Origin: Trichostrongylus colubriformis
Taxonomy: Eukaryota; Nematoda; Chromadorea; Rhabditida; Trichostrongylidae
Direction of reading: 5' to 3'
NCBI GenBank assembly: GCA_963978905.1
Contig: OZ022259.1
Coordinates: 47,014,727-47,078,726, forward strand
Length of the DNA stretch: 64,000 nt
A program made the translations under genes and the position numbers. This document shows, piece after piece, positions 47,400 to 59,300 of this stretch (positions are counted from its first letter, which is position 1; every line of letters begins with the position of its first letter). A model generated the notes under the pieces. It was given only the letters and a program-made list of their open reading frames with translations, had not been told where the DNA came from and ran no database searches.

Positions 47400-48980
47400 T
47401 AAGCATAACTACTAGGGGAGCCCCATGTGGCTTACGTTCCCACTCACAAATTCAGGAACAATTAGATCAATTTAGCTCGCGGTTGCCTAGATCAGCTCAT
47501 CGAGGGGTAGGGGGGAGGGTCACGACACTGTAACCACATTCATGATAGCTCGTGCACGTTCTACTGAAAAAAGGTTCATGGGTACGCCCAATAACCTTGG
47601 ACATAATTTCTAAGCAGGGTCAAGCAGCGGCATGGGCCGATGTTCCGAAAAAGACGACCTCACCTTCCTCCAAATGTGTCTTGGCGATATGAACCGTCTT
47701 CCATACGTACATATATTGCTGGTAGGCTAACGATGTGTCTCTCAAAAAGATAAGTCGTTGATTGATAACTAACATGGGCAAGGTATGATTATCGATCAAA
47801 GATCTTACTATGAAGGCCAGCTGACCTCCTTCATTCCCCAAAGTAGCAAAATTCAAAATGCGTTCTCTCTTGAAGATGCCTTGATCCTGGCTCGATCCTG
47901 ATTCTACGAAAACCAATTTTTAAGGGCGTGGTGTTCCAGGGGAAACTCCGATGTGATTTACAGCATAAATTTTGTTCACAGAAAAGGGCCAGCAATTTCT
48001 CTAGACAACTCGGGTCAAAGTGGCCCGGGAGGGGGAGAGACGCAACTTTTCACCTACGTCGAAGCTCCTTCTCCCTCCTTAGGCTTAGGCTGGAAATCAC
48101 ATCCTCTCCTCCTACATGAAAAAGCAAAGCTTCTGCCATTATCTGCTATAGGAACGAAGTCGTGGTCCATGGCACAATTTTCAGGTATGCCAGCTTGCGA
48201 CATGAAACGTGAGGCGCGTATCCCCCGAGCCATTTCGACCCGACAATTCTATGTATACACAACTTCGTTTGGTAGTATTGGAAGATACCGCATCGCTTGG
48301 GCCTTTGTCCAAGAGCCATGCACTCACGCTTTGAGATGACTACCGTCTTCAATACCTGAGAGTTTCATGATAGCATATCGATGATTTTAGGGGTTTGGTT
48401 ACAGCTGGAAACATCAATGCAGTCACTAGGGAGGTTTTCTGAGTTGAATCTGAGCGTAGGGTCGATTGACTGTATGCAGATGCGAATTAATCACCGAATC
48501 TTTTATTTGATTTTTAGGCTTTTCGAGAGATACCCACGGTAATATTGAAGGATATTCCTCCTTCCCTCACTGGAGGAAGAAAGACAGAGATTGCATAGTA
48601 GACATCTGCATCCATTGTTCGTCGGAATAAGTTCTACAGAACGTCTCAATAGTGCTTTTCGATGACTTTGTGCATTCTGAAATATCCAAGTAGTCAGAAG
48701 AAAGCTACGCCAGGCTTCCCTATAAAGTAAGATGACCAGTTTGGTACAGGAAGCAGTCAAAGATGCTACTGGATTCAGTCTAAAGGACAGACTAAGATTT
48801 TATGGACTTGGTTCAGTTTCGTGGGACTTATCGACTCGAATAGCGAATAAGAGCTTATAGTTTAAGTTTATTCGCGAAGAGTTTAAAAAAGATGTGCAAT
48901 CACATTTGCGCCTCATTTTCTCCAGGTTTCCAATGTCTGTACGATTCTGATCGTAGACTAAACATGGCTCATCCCCAACT
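47400..48980. other. Intergenic stretch with a half MITE and weak frames
   Basis: A minus-strand 98-codon frame (47916-47620) has protein-like composition (for example EGGQLAFIVRSLIDNHTLPM) but no recognised family. Other frames here overlap the half MITE at 48012. Nothing else is seen. Confidence 0.3.
48012..48130 (+). mobile_element. Half copy of a GGGTCAAA foldback MITE
   Basis: It shares GGGTCAAA, GGGGGAGAGACGCAA, TCACCTACGTCGAAGCTCC and CTTAGGCTTAGGCT with the left half of the element at 53182. The matching right arm is missing. The open frames at 47928-48339 overlap it and are not supported as genes. Confidence 0.6.
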
Positions 48981-49006
48981 CAAGTAGTACCTATCGATTG
49001 TTATTA

Positions 49007-49220
49007 TTAGGCTGGTGCATAATTAATGAGGTTCTTTATTGTTACGTTTCTCTGTGGTGGAAATTGACATTTATACGACTGATAAATGTGAAGCAGTCCT
49101 TGAATGTGATGGCGAAAACGCTCCCAAATAATTATTTAAAAACGTTTTTGCTGAATTTTATTATTGTTTTTGTTAAATAATTTTTTTGAAAAAAGCTGCA
49201 TTATTTATGCACCAGCCCAA
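49007..49220. mobile_element. Mariner-type MITE, copy 2, with TA target duplication
   Basis: The element begins TTAGGCTGGTGCATAATTAA and ends TTATTTATGCACCAGCCCAA, flanked by TA on both sides (49005-49006 and 49221-49222). It is 214 bp and noncoding. The ends resemble those of mariner-derived MITEs of the TTAGGNTGGTGCA type known from many animals. Confidence 0.85.
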
Positions 49221-49299
49221 TACATAGAATTAGATGCTGGGACCATTGCAATTGAGTTTTAAAAATAATTCTTATGTAAAGATTCTTGAATGTTGCCAG

Positions 49300-49427
49300 G
49301 ACTGATATGCGTTGGAAGCGTATGTGCTTGCCACGTTTATCTTTGTGGAGGCGATTGTCGGGCACACATTTCGCAGTGTGGTTGTGCTCGTATTAAGGAG
49401 GATCGCCACTTTCAGTTGTTCAACGGA
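49300..49427 (+). CDS. Possible isolated Cys-rich exon
   Basis: Between a modest acceptor (TTGCCAG) and a good donor (GTGAGC), one frame is open for 42 codons, with eight Cys (CVGSVCACHVYLCGGDCRAH and a further CGC). It ends in phase 0, compatible with the exon at 56391 but seven kilobases upstream, with a GC-rich promoter-like region between. Membership of any gene is unproven. Confidence 0.22.
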
Positions 49428-50379
49428 GTGAGCTAAGCCGCTTTCCAATCACTAATTTAACAATTAACATGACGTGATTTGCATGGTGCATTCTGTGGTA
49501 GATTTACTTAGGGGTTCGAAGGTGTAGAAAACGATCAACAAAACGTGAAAATGCGCCGTGCTTTCGATTGCTTTCAAATTTCAACGATGATGGATCAATA
49601 CTGGATCTTTCCGGACAGATCTGATGCAGCAATCGATTCCGTGCAACTATGACGCATTTTCTATCCTTCAATACTTTACTATGACATTTATTGATGGTTC
49701 ACAGGAGATAGTCTAAACCCTGAACAGCCCTTGGCTTAGGGGTCCTGCTGACCTGACCTAGTTGGCAACGCCCTTGACTGATTTTCATCTAGGAACACCC
49801 CTTTAATAGAAATTTGAAAACCCTTTAGTTGTCAGTTGCCCCGAATAAATAAGAATTTCAAAAGAACATGCTCCTTGGATATGGAAATTGCCTTCAGTTG
49901 ACAGCAGTTATTGGCCGGCTATCCACACACGGGTGTGCCCATATTCACTTCCTGGATAACGTCCCAGTGGACAAGTCCCTTGGAAGTTGATTAGGCTTGC
50001 GCATAGGATTGCTGGAGGCTTCAGCAGAATGTGCAGACACACCCAATGGGCCATGATCGATCTATGCGGGGAATCGTTGTACTGTAATACCCATCAACAG
50101 CGCCGCAGCAGAACAACTGCTTTGGAATGTTCCAGAAAACATCTTTCCACGGCTTCTCCCTTGAACCTTTGAATCTTCGAAAACTCTCCCAGTGACGTAA
50201 TCACAAGTCCTTAGAGCTCTCATGACTGGTGTCTCATAATCATTGTCTTAGCGTTAGATTACCCAATTACCGTAACCAACCATCAAATGGGGGGATAATT
50301 ACGGATACCTCTGAAACAACACAGTATCTCCACAAGCATCATCCAACGGGTCTCATGTGGAAGACCTTTCGCGGAATGC

Positions 50380-50900
50380 TCCGCCTCTCACAGCAGCTTC
50401 CCACACAGAGTGTTTTGGCGGGAAAATGTTCTCTGTGCTGTGTGTGGATGATGGTGAATGGATGGCTGCTGTGCGTCGTTCACTGCTGCTGCTGGTGTGT
50501 GTGTAAATGTGAAGGACGCAGTGTTTGCGTGTGTGTGTATATGCAATTTAATACGATAGCTCATTAGTTATCGCGGGCGCTTCAGACCAGGAAAGAGCGG
50601 GGACGAGTTAGGGACGCAGAACGGCGATGATGAATGGAGAGATGGAGCGATTCGGGTAGAGGACGTGCGTCGGTGTGTGTGTACCCGTGCTCGCACTCTC
50701 CCACACTCACACACACGCACCCCACTGCGTCACTTCGACACACAGCTGACAGCATTGGTCTCGTATCGATCGCCGCCGCTGTAGCCTTGGTGGTGGCTGA
50801 CGTGGCGCACTTGGCTTACTGTAGCGCCGTTGGTGTATTCATGCGGGGGTGCGCGATGGGTTGGTTCATGGGGCACTTTGTTTTGTTTTGTGGGGTACTT
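50380..50900. promoter_or_regulatory. GC/CpG-rich, GT/CA-repeat-bearing region, promoter-like
   Basis: An island of higher GC with GTGTGTGTGT (about 50497-50540) and CACACTCACACACACGCAC (about 50702-50720) stands out from AT-rich flanks. It resembles in composition the region upstream of the CBX gene (25.8-28.7 kb). It may be the promoter region of the gene whose exons start at 56391. Open frames on both strands here are composition effects. Confidence 0.3.
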
Positions 50901-52249
50901 TGAACATTGCAGCCACCAGCGATTGCTTATGACAATATCGGAGGTGCCATAAAAGAAAAAAGTAAGGGGGGACATTTCGCAGAAGTTGAGCACCTGCGTA
51001 TCATTGAAACTTTAGACGTGAGACATAGGCAGGCCTCTACATAATTAAAGTGTCATTAACATGGTTTGTGGAAGAACAAGTAGACAAATAAACAAACATA
51101 CCCCTAGATCCTTCATGTAAAAAATGTCCTGAAACAACGCTTTCCGTGATGTCCCCCCCCCCCCTCCAAACTCATTAGGATAGCATCATGTGAATCAAAT
51201 TTCATATTGATGCCATATACTATCTTACCCTCTTAAGGTGTCCAGGTGAGATCGCTGCCCAAAGTACTTGGTCTGGTTTGTACCTTTGGGAAAAATAAAG
51301 GTTATCGAACCAAAATGATGCACTGAAAAGGATGCCCACGCTCCAGTTTCAGGAGAGTCCCCATTCCCGATCCGAGGGTCAGAAAAGTCACTCACGGTGG
51401 CCTACGAATCCTAATCCTCTCCAGTGCTGAGATATACTTGAGTCAAAGGATCAAAATAGGCCAAAAGGAAATGTTTGTGTTCAAGGGACATTCCAAGCTT
51501 TCTGGCTTTTTTTTTCGTGTACAGGATCAATGTTCTATGAGGGCATGATCAGGAATGAAACACTTTGAATTTATTGATTTTCCATGCTATAATGTGCTAA
51601 TCAAATATAAATATTCTCAACTATGTGAAACGGTCACAAAGATCGTTCATGGTTGATCGATGGCGCGACCGCGGCATCCTATTGATCGACACATTGGTGA
51701 TCTACGGAAAATCAATAACGTGTTAATTTCACGGCTTGCGTCCATCCGAACAGGCTTTAGTGGTGATTGACATGTAATTGATCGTAATCCCGTGTCACGT
51801 GAACGGATATTGAACTTGCGCCAACACCGCGATGAGCATGTGTTTGTTACACCTGCAAATCATTAAAGGACATTTGTTACGGTAATTTATGACCTTGAAT
51901 TACAGCAAAAATAAGAAATGGAGAAAATAATGAATCAGGAACGGTGGGAAGGTTAGAGGGAATAAAGGTTGACTAATGGACTTCAGATTAAATGGCTCTA
52001 GACTGTTAATAAAACCTTTCCTTTCTCAATAGATACATACTGTGGAAACATTTTTGATGAGACTGGAATAAGTGCATTCATTAAAAATGTTAGACTGGGA
52101 ATTCTAAGGGCTTCTGCCTTTCAGGATATTTTCGTTTTTCTGCAGGATTCCTGTTTGAATGGCATTGCTTATAGGATGAAAAAGACTCTACAGGAGCACT
52201 AACATTATTCACCGAGAATTTTTATCAACCAGTGGACTTCACTTTTTCC

Positions 52250-52570
52250 AAAAAAAAAGTCAAAAAGGCTGCGTACCAGGATTATGTTGCTAGTTAATTT
52301 GCCAATTTGTAATGTGGGCCCAGTGCTTCACCTTTTTCTGCAAGGTTTTAGTTTGCAATTTCTTTTTCTTAAAAAATTGGGTACGCAACTGCCCAACAAG
52401 TCGGGCACTAATTCTGTAACCTCAAAATGATGGCGGGAAGGTACGGAGGATTCCATCTAGAGAGTCATTATGAAAAAGGTCAAAAAAGTTGTATAATAGG
52501 ATTATGTTGCTAGTTATTTTGCCGATTAGTAATGAATAGGCCCAGTGCTTCATCTTTTTTTTAAATATAA
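52250..52570. repeat. Dispersed direct repeat, two copies about 217 bp apart
   Basis: GGATTATGTTGCTAGTTA, TTTGCC, TAGTAATG or TTGTAATG, and GGCCCAGTGCTTCA follow each other both at 52280-52335 and at 52498-52552. It reads as a local duplication with no coding content. Confidence 0.6.
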
Positions 52571-53181
52571 AAGTTCAAGTGCAAAAAACATCCACTACAC
52601 AAAAAGCGTGCAAACCAATTTCTGCGCGAAAATTCCCAGCCAGGAGGAAAAATCAGTACCAAAAGTGAAGTAAGCGATAGTCGTACTGATTGCATGCAAC
52701 CATAGCCTGCTATAACCCAAACACGTATGCGTGGCGTATTCTGACAGAGACATACAGCGTCAAGCAGTTTTGTAGTTCGAAAATAATCGCATTAATCCAA
52801 ATTTGAACGGTCCCCATTTTTGCCGACCCCCCACCCCGAGAAGGCGATAATTTCCTGCTTTTTTGACATGCATTGATTGATTGATCACTCTGTTGGGTGA
52901 TCTACAACGGCGTAGCATGGGACCGGCAGGGGGTCTTTTAATGGCCCGGAGCAGTTACTTTGGAAACTCATGTGGGAACTTTTGTTGCGCTATCTGTAGC
53001 ATTTGCAAACAGTCAGAATAGTTGATGGATTGGAGAATTGAAGAACGCCAAAAAATACGCTAATCTTCAACTGTAGATCATTATCGATTTTCTAAGGGTC
53101 CTTGGTGGTGGCGGTGAGTTGTTTGCAACAGCTTAGTTTTTCCTAATTATTGCTCTATTTGAGTCTTTTAAGCCTTTACTC

Positions 53182-53407
53182 GGGTCAAATCAAGTCAGGG
53201 GGGAGACGCAATTTTGCGTCAAGGTCGAAGCTCCTTTCCCTCCCTAGGCTTAGGCTAAAATTGATATCCTTTCCTTCCACATGAAAAAGCATCTGTCAAA
53301 GCATAGGTTTCATCTGCTTTAGCCTAAGCCTGGGGAGGGAAAGAAGCTTTGACGTAGGTGAAAATTTGACGCAAAGTTGCGTCTCCCCCCAGAGTTGATT
53401 TGACCCC
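53182..53407. mobile_element. Full foldback MITE of the GGGTCAAA family
   Basis: The left arm runs GGGTCAAATCAA, GGGGGGAGACGCAATTTTGC, then GAAGCTCCTTTCCCTCCCTA. The right arm is the inverse, ending GCGTCTCCCCC and GTTGATTTGACCC. The arms meet around a short unique centre near 53290. Confidence 0.75.
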
Positions 53408-53887
53408 TTTACTCCCTTTCACTGTGTTGGATAATCATATTTTATTCATTTATTTCATTTTTATTTCATTTCTGAGTATCGATCGTTTCGTCGCGATGCC
53501 TCATGCCAATCTAAATATATGAAAAACAATGTGAGGCTGTCTCTTCACACACTTCTATTTATTATTATTCATTTGTTCTTTTCTGATTTTATTGTGATAT
53601 TCTGTGCATTGTGTTAGTATAAAAGGGCAAAACTGTATGAATACATACTTATTGATTGATGATCCTTTAAAATCACGTTTTAGCAACATACAGCCACACA
53701 TACAATATCTAGTCATTAATATGTCGAGTAATTTTGAAAAGGTCTCGGTTTTCAAATTTCTCAACGCAATGCTTGACTCCGATCGGTATCGGAATGCATC
53801 GAAAAGGGTGACGATAAAGATCCCGAGGCATGTTTTTCAGTAGGAGCTTCTCCACAGATCCTTCCTTCGAAACTTGCATTTTCCCTC

Positions 53888-54040
53888 AGGCCGCCGTCAG
53901 ACTTTGCTTGCGGTGTCGCGGCTCCGCACTCAAAGTTGCGGCACTGCACAATCTTGAGGTCATAGTATCGTGTACAAAAAAGCAACGTCGCACAATCGCG
54001 GACTCGCATCGTAAAATCGCAAAGTCTGACGGCGGTCTTA
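53888..54040 (+). mobile_element. MITE of the same GC-rich inverted-repeat family, copy 2
   Basis: The ends are clear inverted repeats: AGGCCGCCGTCAGACTTTGC at the left and GCAAAGTCTGACGGCGGTCT at the right. The body shares GGTGTCGCGGCTCCGCAC and AAGTTGCGGCA with the copy in the CBX intron, in opposite orientation. Overlapping open frames are shadows of the repeat. Confidence 0.75.
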
Positions 54041-54207
54041 CAGTTTTCCCTGTTGTGATTTCCCTCGTAATGTCTAGTGGTGCCTTCAAATTCTCAATAA
54101 TCAGCATGGTAGCGTTCATAGCGATGGAATTTGCAAAAGGATTAGATAGCTATCGATATAAGCCATTGTGTGTAGGGTGGACAAACAAATATACAGTAAA
54201 ATCATCG

Positions 54208-54650
54208 TGACAGGAGCTCCTGCACATCTTGGCATCACGCCAACCTTTTTCAACAACCGTATAATGTATTGACCGATGGTTCCGTATCAGGTTTGCTTCA
54301 TGTTCGCGCGTTCTTCTGCCGGTTTGTCGCCATCAAGAGTATGACTACGACCTTAGGTGCTAAGGTAGTTGGGGGGGGGGGGGTGGCACTCGACAAAACT
54401 CGCGCTATCATCGCCAGCACGGCGATGATCCTTCGACCCATGCGTCTGGCGGGGGCGGGGCTTATATTGTACTAGAGATAGCGAGGTTGAGGCGATACCT
54501 TTCAACCAAGATCATTCTACTCTTGTCGTACACAGAACACTGTGGCAATAAACCTCTTCTCGTCTCTTATTCTACCTTACCACTGAACCACCCCCTACAC
54601 GCGCCCAATTTCTGCTGATAGGTTTTCTCACGGTCTTACGCCTAAATACA
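54208..54650 (+). repeat. Possible solo LTR or promoter-like relic
   Basis: Within 300 bp the sequence shows a GC-box-like GGCGGGGGCGGGGCTTATAT with a TATA-like element, then AATAAA (54547-54552) about 75 bp later, then a T/C-rich tail. This order is usual in LTRs of retrotransposons. I could not find a second LTR, a clear TG...CA boundary or a target duplication. Confidence 0.25.
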
Positions 54651-54738
54651 ACTAACTAACTGAGAAAACGATTGAATAATTCTTCCATTAGTGTGTTAAA
54701 AAATTCGCTTCACTTTAGTAAACAACCACTTACGCGTA

Positions 54739-54787
54739 TTCCTAAGCCTAGGGGAAGGGAGTCTCCTTCCCCAAGGCTTAGGCGAAT
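54739..54787. repeat. 49 bp hairpin related to the GGCTTAGGC module
   Basis: CCTAAGCCTAGGGGAAGGGA and TCTCCTTCCCCAAGGCTTAG form an almost perfect inverted repeat. The AGCCTAAGCC-type core is also found at the centre of the MITE at 53182. Confidence 0.6.
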
Positions 54788-54929
54788 ATGAAAAAAAAGC
54801 ACGAATTTTCATCATCAGAATCGTTTCTGTGCAGAATTGAGACACAGAGCACACACTGCAGTGCATTATACGTTTGTTGAAAAGGTTTGGCAGGATGCCA
54901 AGTGCAGGGGCTCCCGCCACGATGGTGAT

Positions 54930-55310
54930 ACTGTGGAATATTTGAATTTGCCCACCTTACACACAATGGCTTATGGTATCGACTGGGATAATTGCGGAGC
55001 TCGCGCTTTTATGAAAATGTGGAATAATGGAACCTGCATAAAGTGATTAGATACGTATCGATCGGAAGAAGTGTGGAAATTTCGTTCTCCTAGGAAGTGG
55101 GATTTTGGAATCTTCGCATCTCTCATCCTCTCGTCCCTACGGAGCATGGGAACCCATACATACCCAATCCTTTTCCGCACATATCATGATTTAACACGTC
55201 CACAAAAACACAAATTCCGCATTCCTCACAATCGATACGTATCTTTCATTTTTATCATTTTCTGCAGATTCCTCAATTCTGCATACACCGCTGTGGACGC
55301 TGTCTATGCA
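54930..55310. mobile_element. Diverged foldback element of the GATACGTATC family
   Basis: AGATACGTATCGATCGGAAG (left) and CAATCGATACGTATCTTTC (right) are inverted copies about 160 bp apart. They are flanked by TGTGGAA/TTCCGCA-type units as in the element at 16924. The outer ends are eroded, so the limits are approximate. Confidence 0.6.
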
Positions 55311-55432
55311 TACTTCAAAAATGATACGAGATTTTGATATGAAAGGTGTTCCATTTCATTCATTCAACCTGACGAACCAGTTACGCTGTGTTGTGCCGTG
55401 AGCGTACGCTAGTTGGTGAGTTTTCTTCACTG

Positions 55433-56229
55433 AGGCAGCGTTCATAGTGGTGTAATTTACGTTGTGGGTATGTAGAAAAGGGTTAGATGCGTATCGAACG
55501 GTAGGAGTGCGAAATTTGCGTTTCTGTGGAAAGCAGAACAGGTACGTATCCATCGGAAAAATTGTGGTAATGCCTAAAGAGAATGTATAGGTAATAGGTG
55601 CAATGAAAAGCTTCCAAAGTGAGTCATCCAAATGAAAGCTGGGGGTCGAAGAAGACTGTGTGTGGCATGGTTCCTGGTGAAAGGCGCGCTCCTTAGATTC
55701 AGGGGCACTGTTCTTAACAAACTCCGCCTTCCCTGATAGAGTCCGCCTACCATGGTCGTTTTTGACGAATAATGGCTGAGGTGTAGCATATTGCTTGTGT
55801 GTGATAGTAAAGTGATATTTATCGTATTGTATTAGTGCCGTATCGATTGAAACTACGTTGTGTTTGACGTGACGGTTTTTGTGTTAAAAACGTAAACCGC
55901 TCAGTATCAAAGATTGGAATGAATGATAAAACTGAATTAACTCCGACCACTGCCTTCAATCTCCGTTTTTGTGGGAATGCACAATGGTTGGCAAGGATTA
56001 GATACATATTGATCGGAAAAGTTGTAGAAATGTATAATTTCCGCTCTCGTGGATTCTTTGTTTTTACAATCTTCTCGATTGGGCGGAACCTGGTGATCAA
56101 TATGTATCCGACCTCTCTCCTCGGGTCTACAATTTCACAATTTCACAAAAACCCAAATTCAACTATTCTACCAATCGATACGCATACTTATCGTTTCCAC
56201 CGTTATTCCACTCACTATGAACGCTGCCT
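55433..56229. mobile_element. Long foldback element of the GATACGTATC family with about 800 bp span
   Basis: Outer inverted repeats are AGGCAGCGTTCATAGTG (left) and CACTATGAACGCTGCCT (right). Internal pairs include TTAGATGCGTATCGAACGG / CCAATCGATACGCATACTTA and AGATACATATTGATCGGAAA / ATCAATATGTATCCGACC. The two halves around 55600 and 55950 look like two elements nested or joined. Confidence 0.65.
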
Positions 56230-56390
56230 TGCTGATTCCCTAGTGACCTAGATATTATCCCTGGAAAGTCATTCTCGAGTTCTTCCTAAAATGATCGCCT
56301 TCTGTAATAAACGCTTCTCAGTCAAGAGGTGTTTCCTAGTTTGCAGGAAAACACCAACCCTTCCCATTTATGTGAACCAATCGACTTCAG

Positions 56391-59300
56391 GAACCTGTCG
56401 TATCACGAAAGATGATAAGAGCAAGGAGAACTGCCGTAGAATGTGATCGGCTATTTGGTGGATACGACCCAAAGAAGCAATCACTAACTCCTGCTGAACA
56501 GCAGAAAGAGTTAATCAGACAACGAATACGTAAATTACACGAACAACGTCGTATACGTTCAGTAAAACTTGCACGGTAAGCCAGCGTGCCTTTGAACTAT
56601 ATGAAGATTCGGCAAGATGTGCGTCAGGACTATCCAGTTAAGTCACCGCGCCGCACGCGCCATGTGCATTGCTGGTCCCAATGTGGATCGACTACACGCT
56701 TTGGGGCAAGGCTGCCCTTGCTTGTGTGACCTAACTTAGTTGAGCAGTCTCGACGATCATCTAGATTCGGCATCATCATCGAGGCCGTGAAAGGTGGGGG
56801 GGGTCATTACATCATGCCTTGAAACGCGTATGACCGCCAGTGTCAGTGGGTATCCTCAAGCCTAACAGAAAATACAGAGCAAAACGGTTGCCTTTTGAAA
56901 TTACCTGTGACATGAAAATGCAACCCGCTTTGCTCTGCAGCTTCAGATCAGCTTAAAGACAGCATTAAGGGTAATGTGGTAATGGAGAAATCCCTACAAG
57001 AAGTCACTCACATGATAGTCCTGAGCCTAAGAAGGCTATCTGTGGCGAAATCCCGGTGAAAGAGCGTCCCTCCAAGCTGTAGAAGCGCCGCAAAACGCCG
57101 CAACCGTCCAACTGTTCCGCCTCTTGATACAACGATCCCGCCTCCCGATGACGTAATTCCCGATTGATTGGAGTGGGAGCCTCCAAGGAGATACGGCAAG
57201 ATCGAAGGTTTTGCGGCGCGCTTTCGCTGTTTCAGCTTGAAGCTCGCTCCAAATCATAGGTGCTGTCGTACTTCCAAACATTCCCTTGCATTTACTTGGC
57301 AACATGCCAATGGAAAACTATTAGGTTGATTCATAATAAATCGGACAAATTGACAAATTTTAATCATTGTCATACAACTTTTTAACGACAACTTGGATTC
57401 ACTTGAAATATGCTCCATCTTTATCGATGACCTTCTGCCACGGGTTAGGCAGATCATGGATGCCCTTGCTCCAGAAGGCCGGAGGCTGGGGCTCGAAGAA
57501 GTTGCCGAGTGCCGTCTTGACGTCTCGCGAGTTTTGAAGTCTTGGCCGTCCAGGTGGCGTTGGCTGTGGGAGAAAAGGTGGAAATCTGAAGGGGCCAGGT
57601 CTGGGGAGTACGGTGGGTGTGAAAGCACGGTCCAACTGTACGACAGCAGCTCGGCCTTGGTCGATCTTGCAATGGGCGGTCTCGCGTTGTCGTGCTGGAA
57701 GTAGACATGTTACCGCCGCCGTAGCGAACTTTGGACACTGGCCTTCAATTCTCGTAATTGACGGACGTAGACGTCGGCGGATACTGTTGTACCTTCATCG
57801 AGCAGCTCCCAGTACTCTACGCCGTGTACGCTCCACCAACCGCGGTTTTCGTCTTCTATGGAATAGTCGCCTGACACAAACTTCGAATGCCACAAGTACA
57901 CTGTACTTCTGGCAGGGGCATGCTCCTGGTGAAGTTCCTTCAGGCGCCTGTCGATATCCGCGGGTTCCTGGCCAGATAGCGATATAAAGCTTGAAATCGT
58001 GCGGCATGGTGGCGGTGAAACTACTTCGGAGTGATTATTTTGCGGAACTTTGAAAGCTTTTCATACTCATTCCAACGGTACCTCGCGCGTCCATTTTCGT
58101 TAAGTCGTTGCTGAGTTATGATCTCTAGAAATCATCACTACCATTTGTCCGATTTATTATGAATCAACCTAATAAATCAGACTACCCGCCTCTTGACAGA
58201 CAGGTCGAACGCGTCGAGAATCAACAGTGGAAAGGGGGTCCTATTTCTCGGGTTTTTGGCCATTTCCATCCGTTGTTTCTTCACTGTCCTCTTACTAGGC
58301 ATCTCGACTTTCATATGCACTACTTCTTTTACTTTCGTCCGACTTTCTCCTAATGCTGCCTTTGAGGATACTTGTGCGATGGTGGAGATGCGCAATCTGT
58401 CCCTCCTTCAGAGGCAGCCACTTGGATGTTGACCATTCGATAGCTCCCGTTGGGAAACTCCCGTAACCAAACCGATGTGATATTTCCTAGTAAACCTCAT
58501 TTGAATTCAAAGATTTCAGGGCACTACGGTTTGCGCTGTACATCTTACTGGGAACCGGATCTATGGTGCTCATAATATTGTCTGTAGTGCTGACACTGAA
58601 GATGGGATCGCTGATGTCCACTAAAGTAAGCTAGTCGACGCAAGGGAAGTTCAAGTCGTTATCGATATAATGGCTAAACAACGGTAATGCATAAAATGAT
58701 GAAGTGCCGATGTGCTGATGTAATGAACGAATGATAGCTGTCAAGAAAAGATAGCAAGCTGTATGATATGGTAAGAGACGATAACGCATTCAGCAAAAGG
58801 GAAAGATGGAAGCGGAAGAGATAGTGTTACTAGCACCCCATTTCCGACCAACATGTAAATCAGTGTGGAGTATGTCACAAGACACTCGAACTGAGCCATC
58901 GCACGCAACAAGCACCTATTCCCTCTGTAGACTGGCCGCGCTCACGGACGTGGCTGCCGCCTCTTTGCGTGACGTGACCCATTTCGAGTGTACTGGTGCA
59001 GACACGCTTCGATGCAGTCCCGCAAAATTTAATGTATACCTGATTCTGTTAATATCAGAAAATGGTAGCCTGTAGCCATGCATCACTCAGTTACAATTTT
59101 TCACCTTTTTAGTTCAATACCTGGCATTTTGAACGGTTACCAGTGACTTATGGCTTCGAAGAATTCGCCGTGTCTTCAAATTCTGAATTTTGCAACGAGA
59201 TGGCCAGGTGAGTACATCCTGCTCACTAGTTTTTGTGTGATGGGGTCCTGTGTAAGCCTCCACGATAGTGTACCGTAGAAAAAAAATCAAAAAAATGAGG

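Noticed and set aside
57004..57305. Minus-strand frames next to the mariner element, suspected as more transposase
   Set aside because: They lie outside the element's TIRs and show no mariner motifs. The segment looks like another repeat of unknown type.
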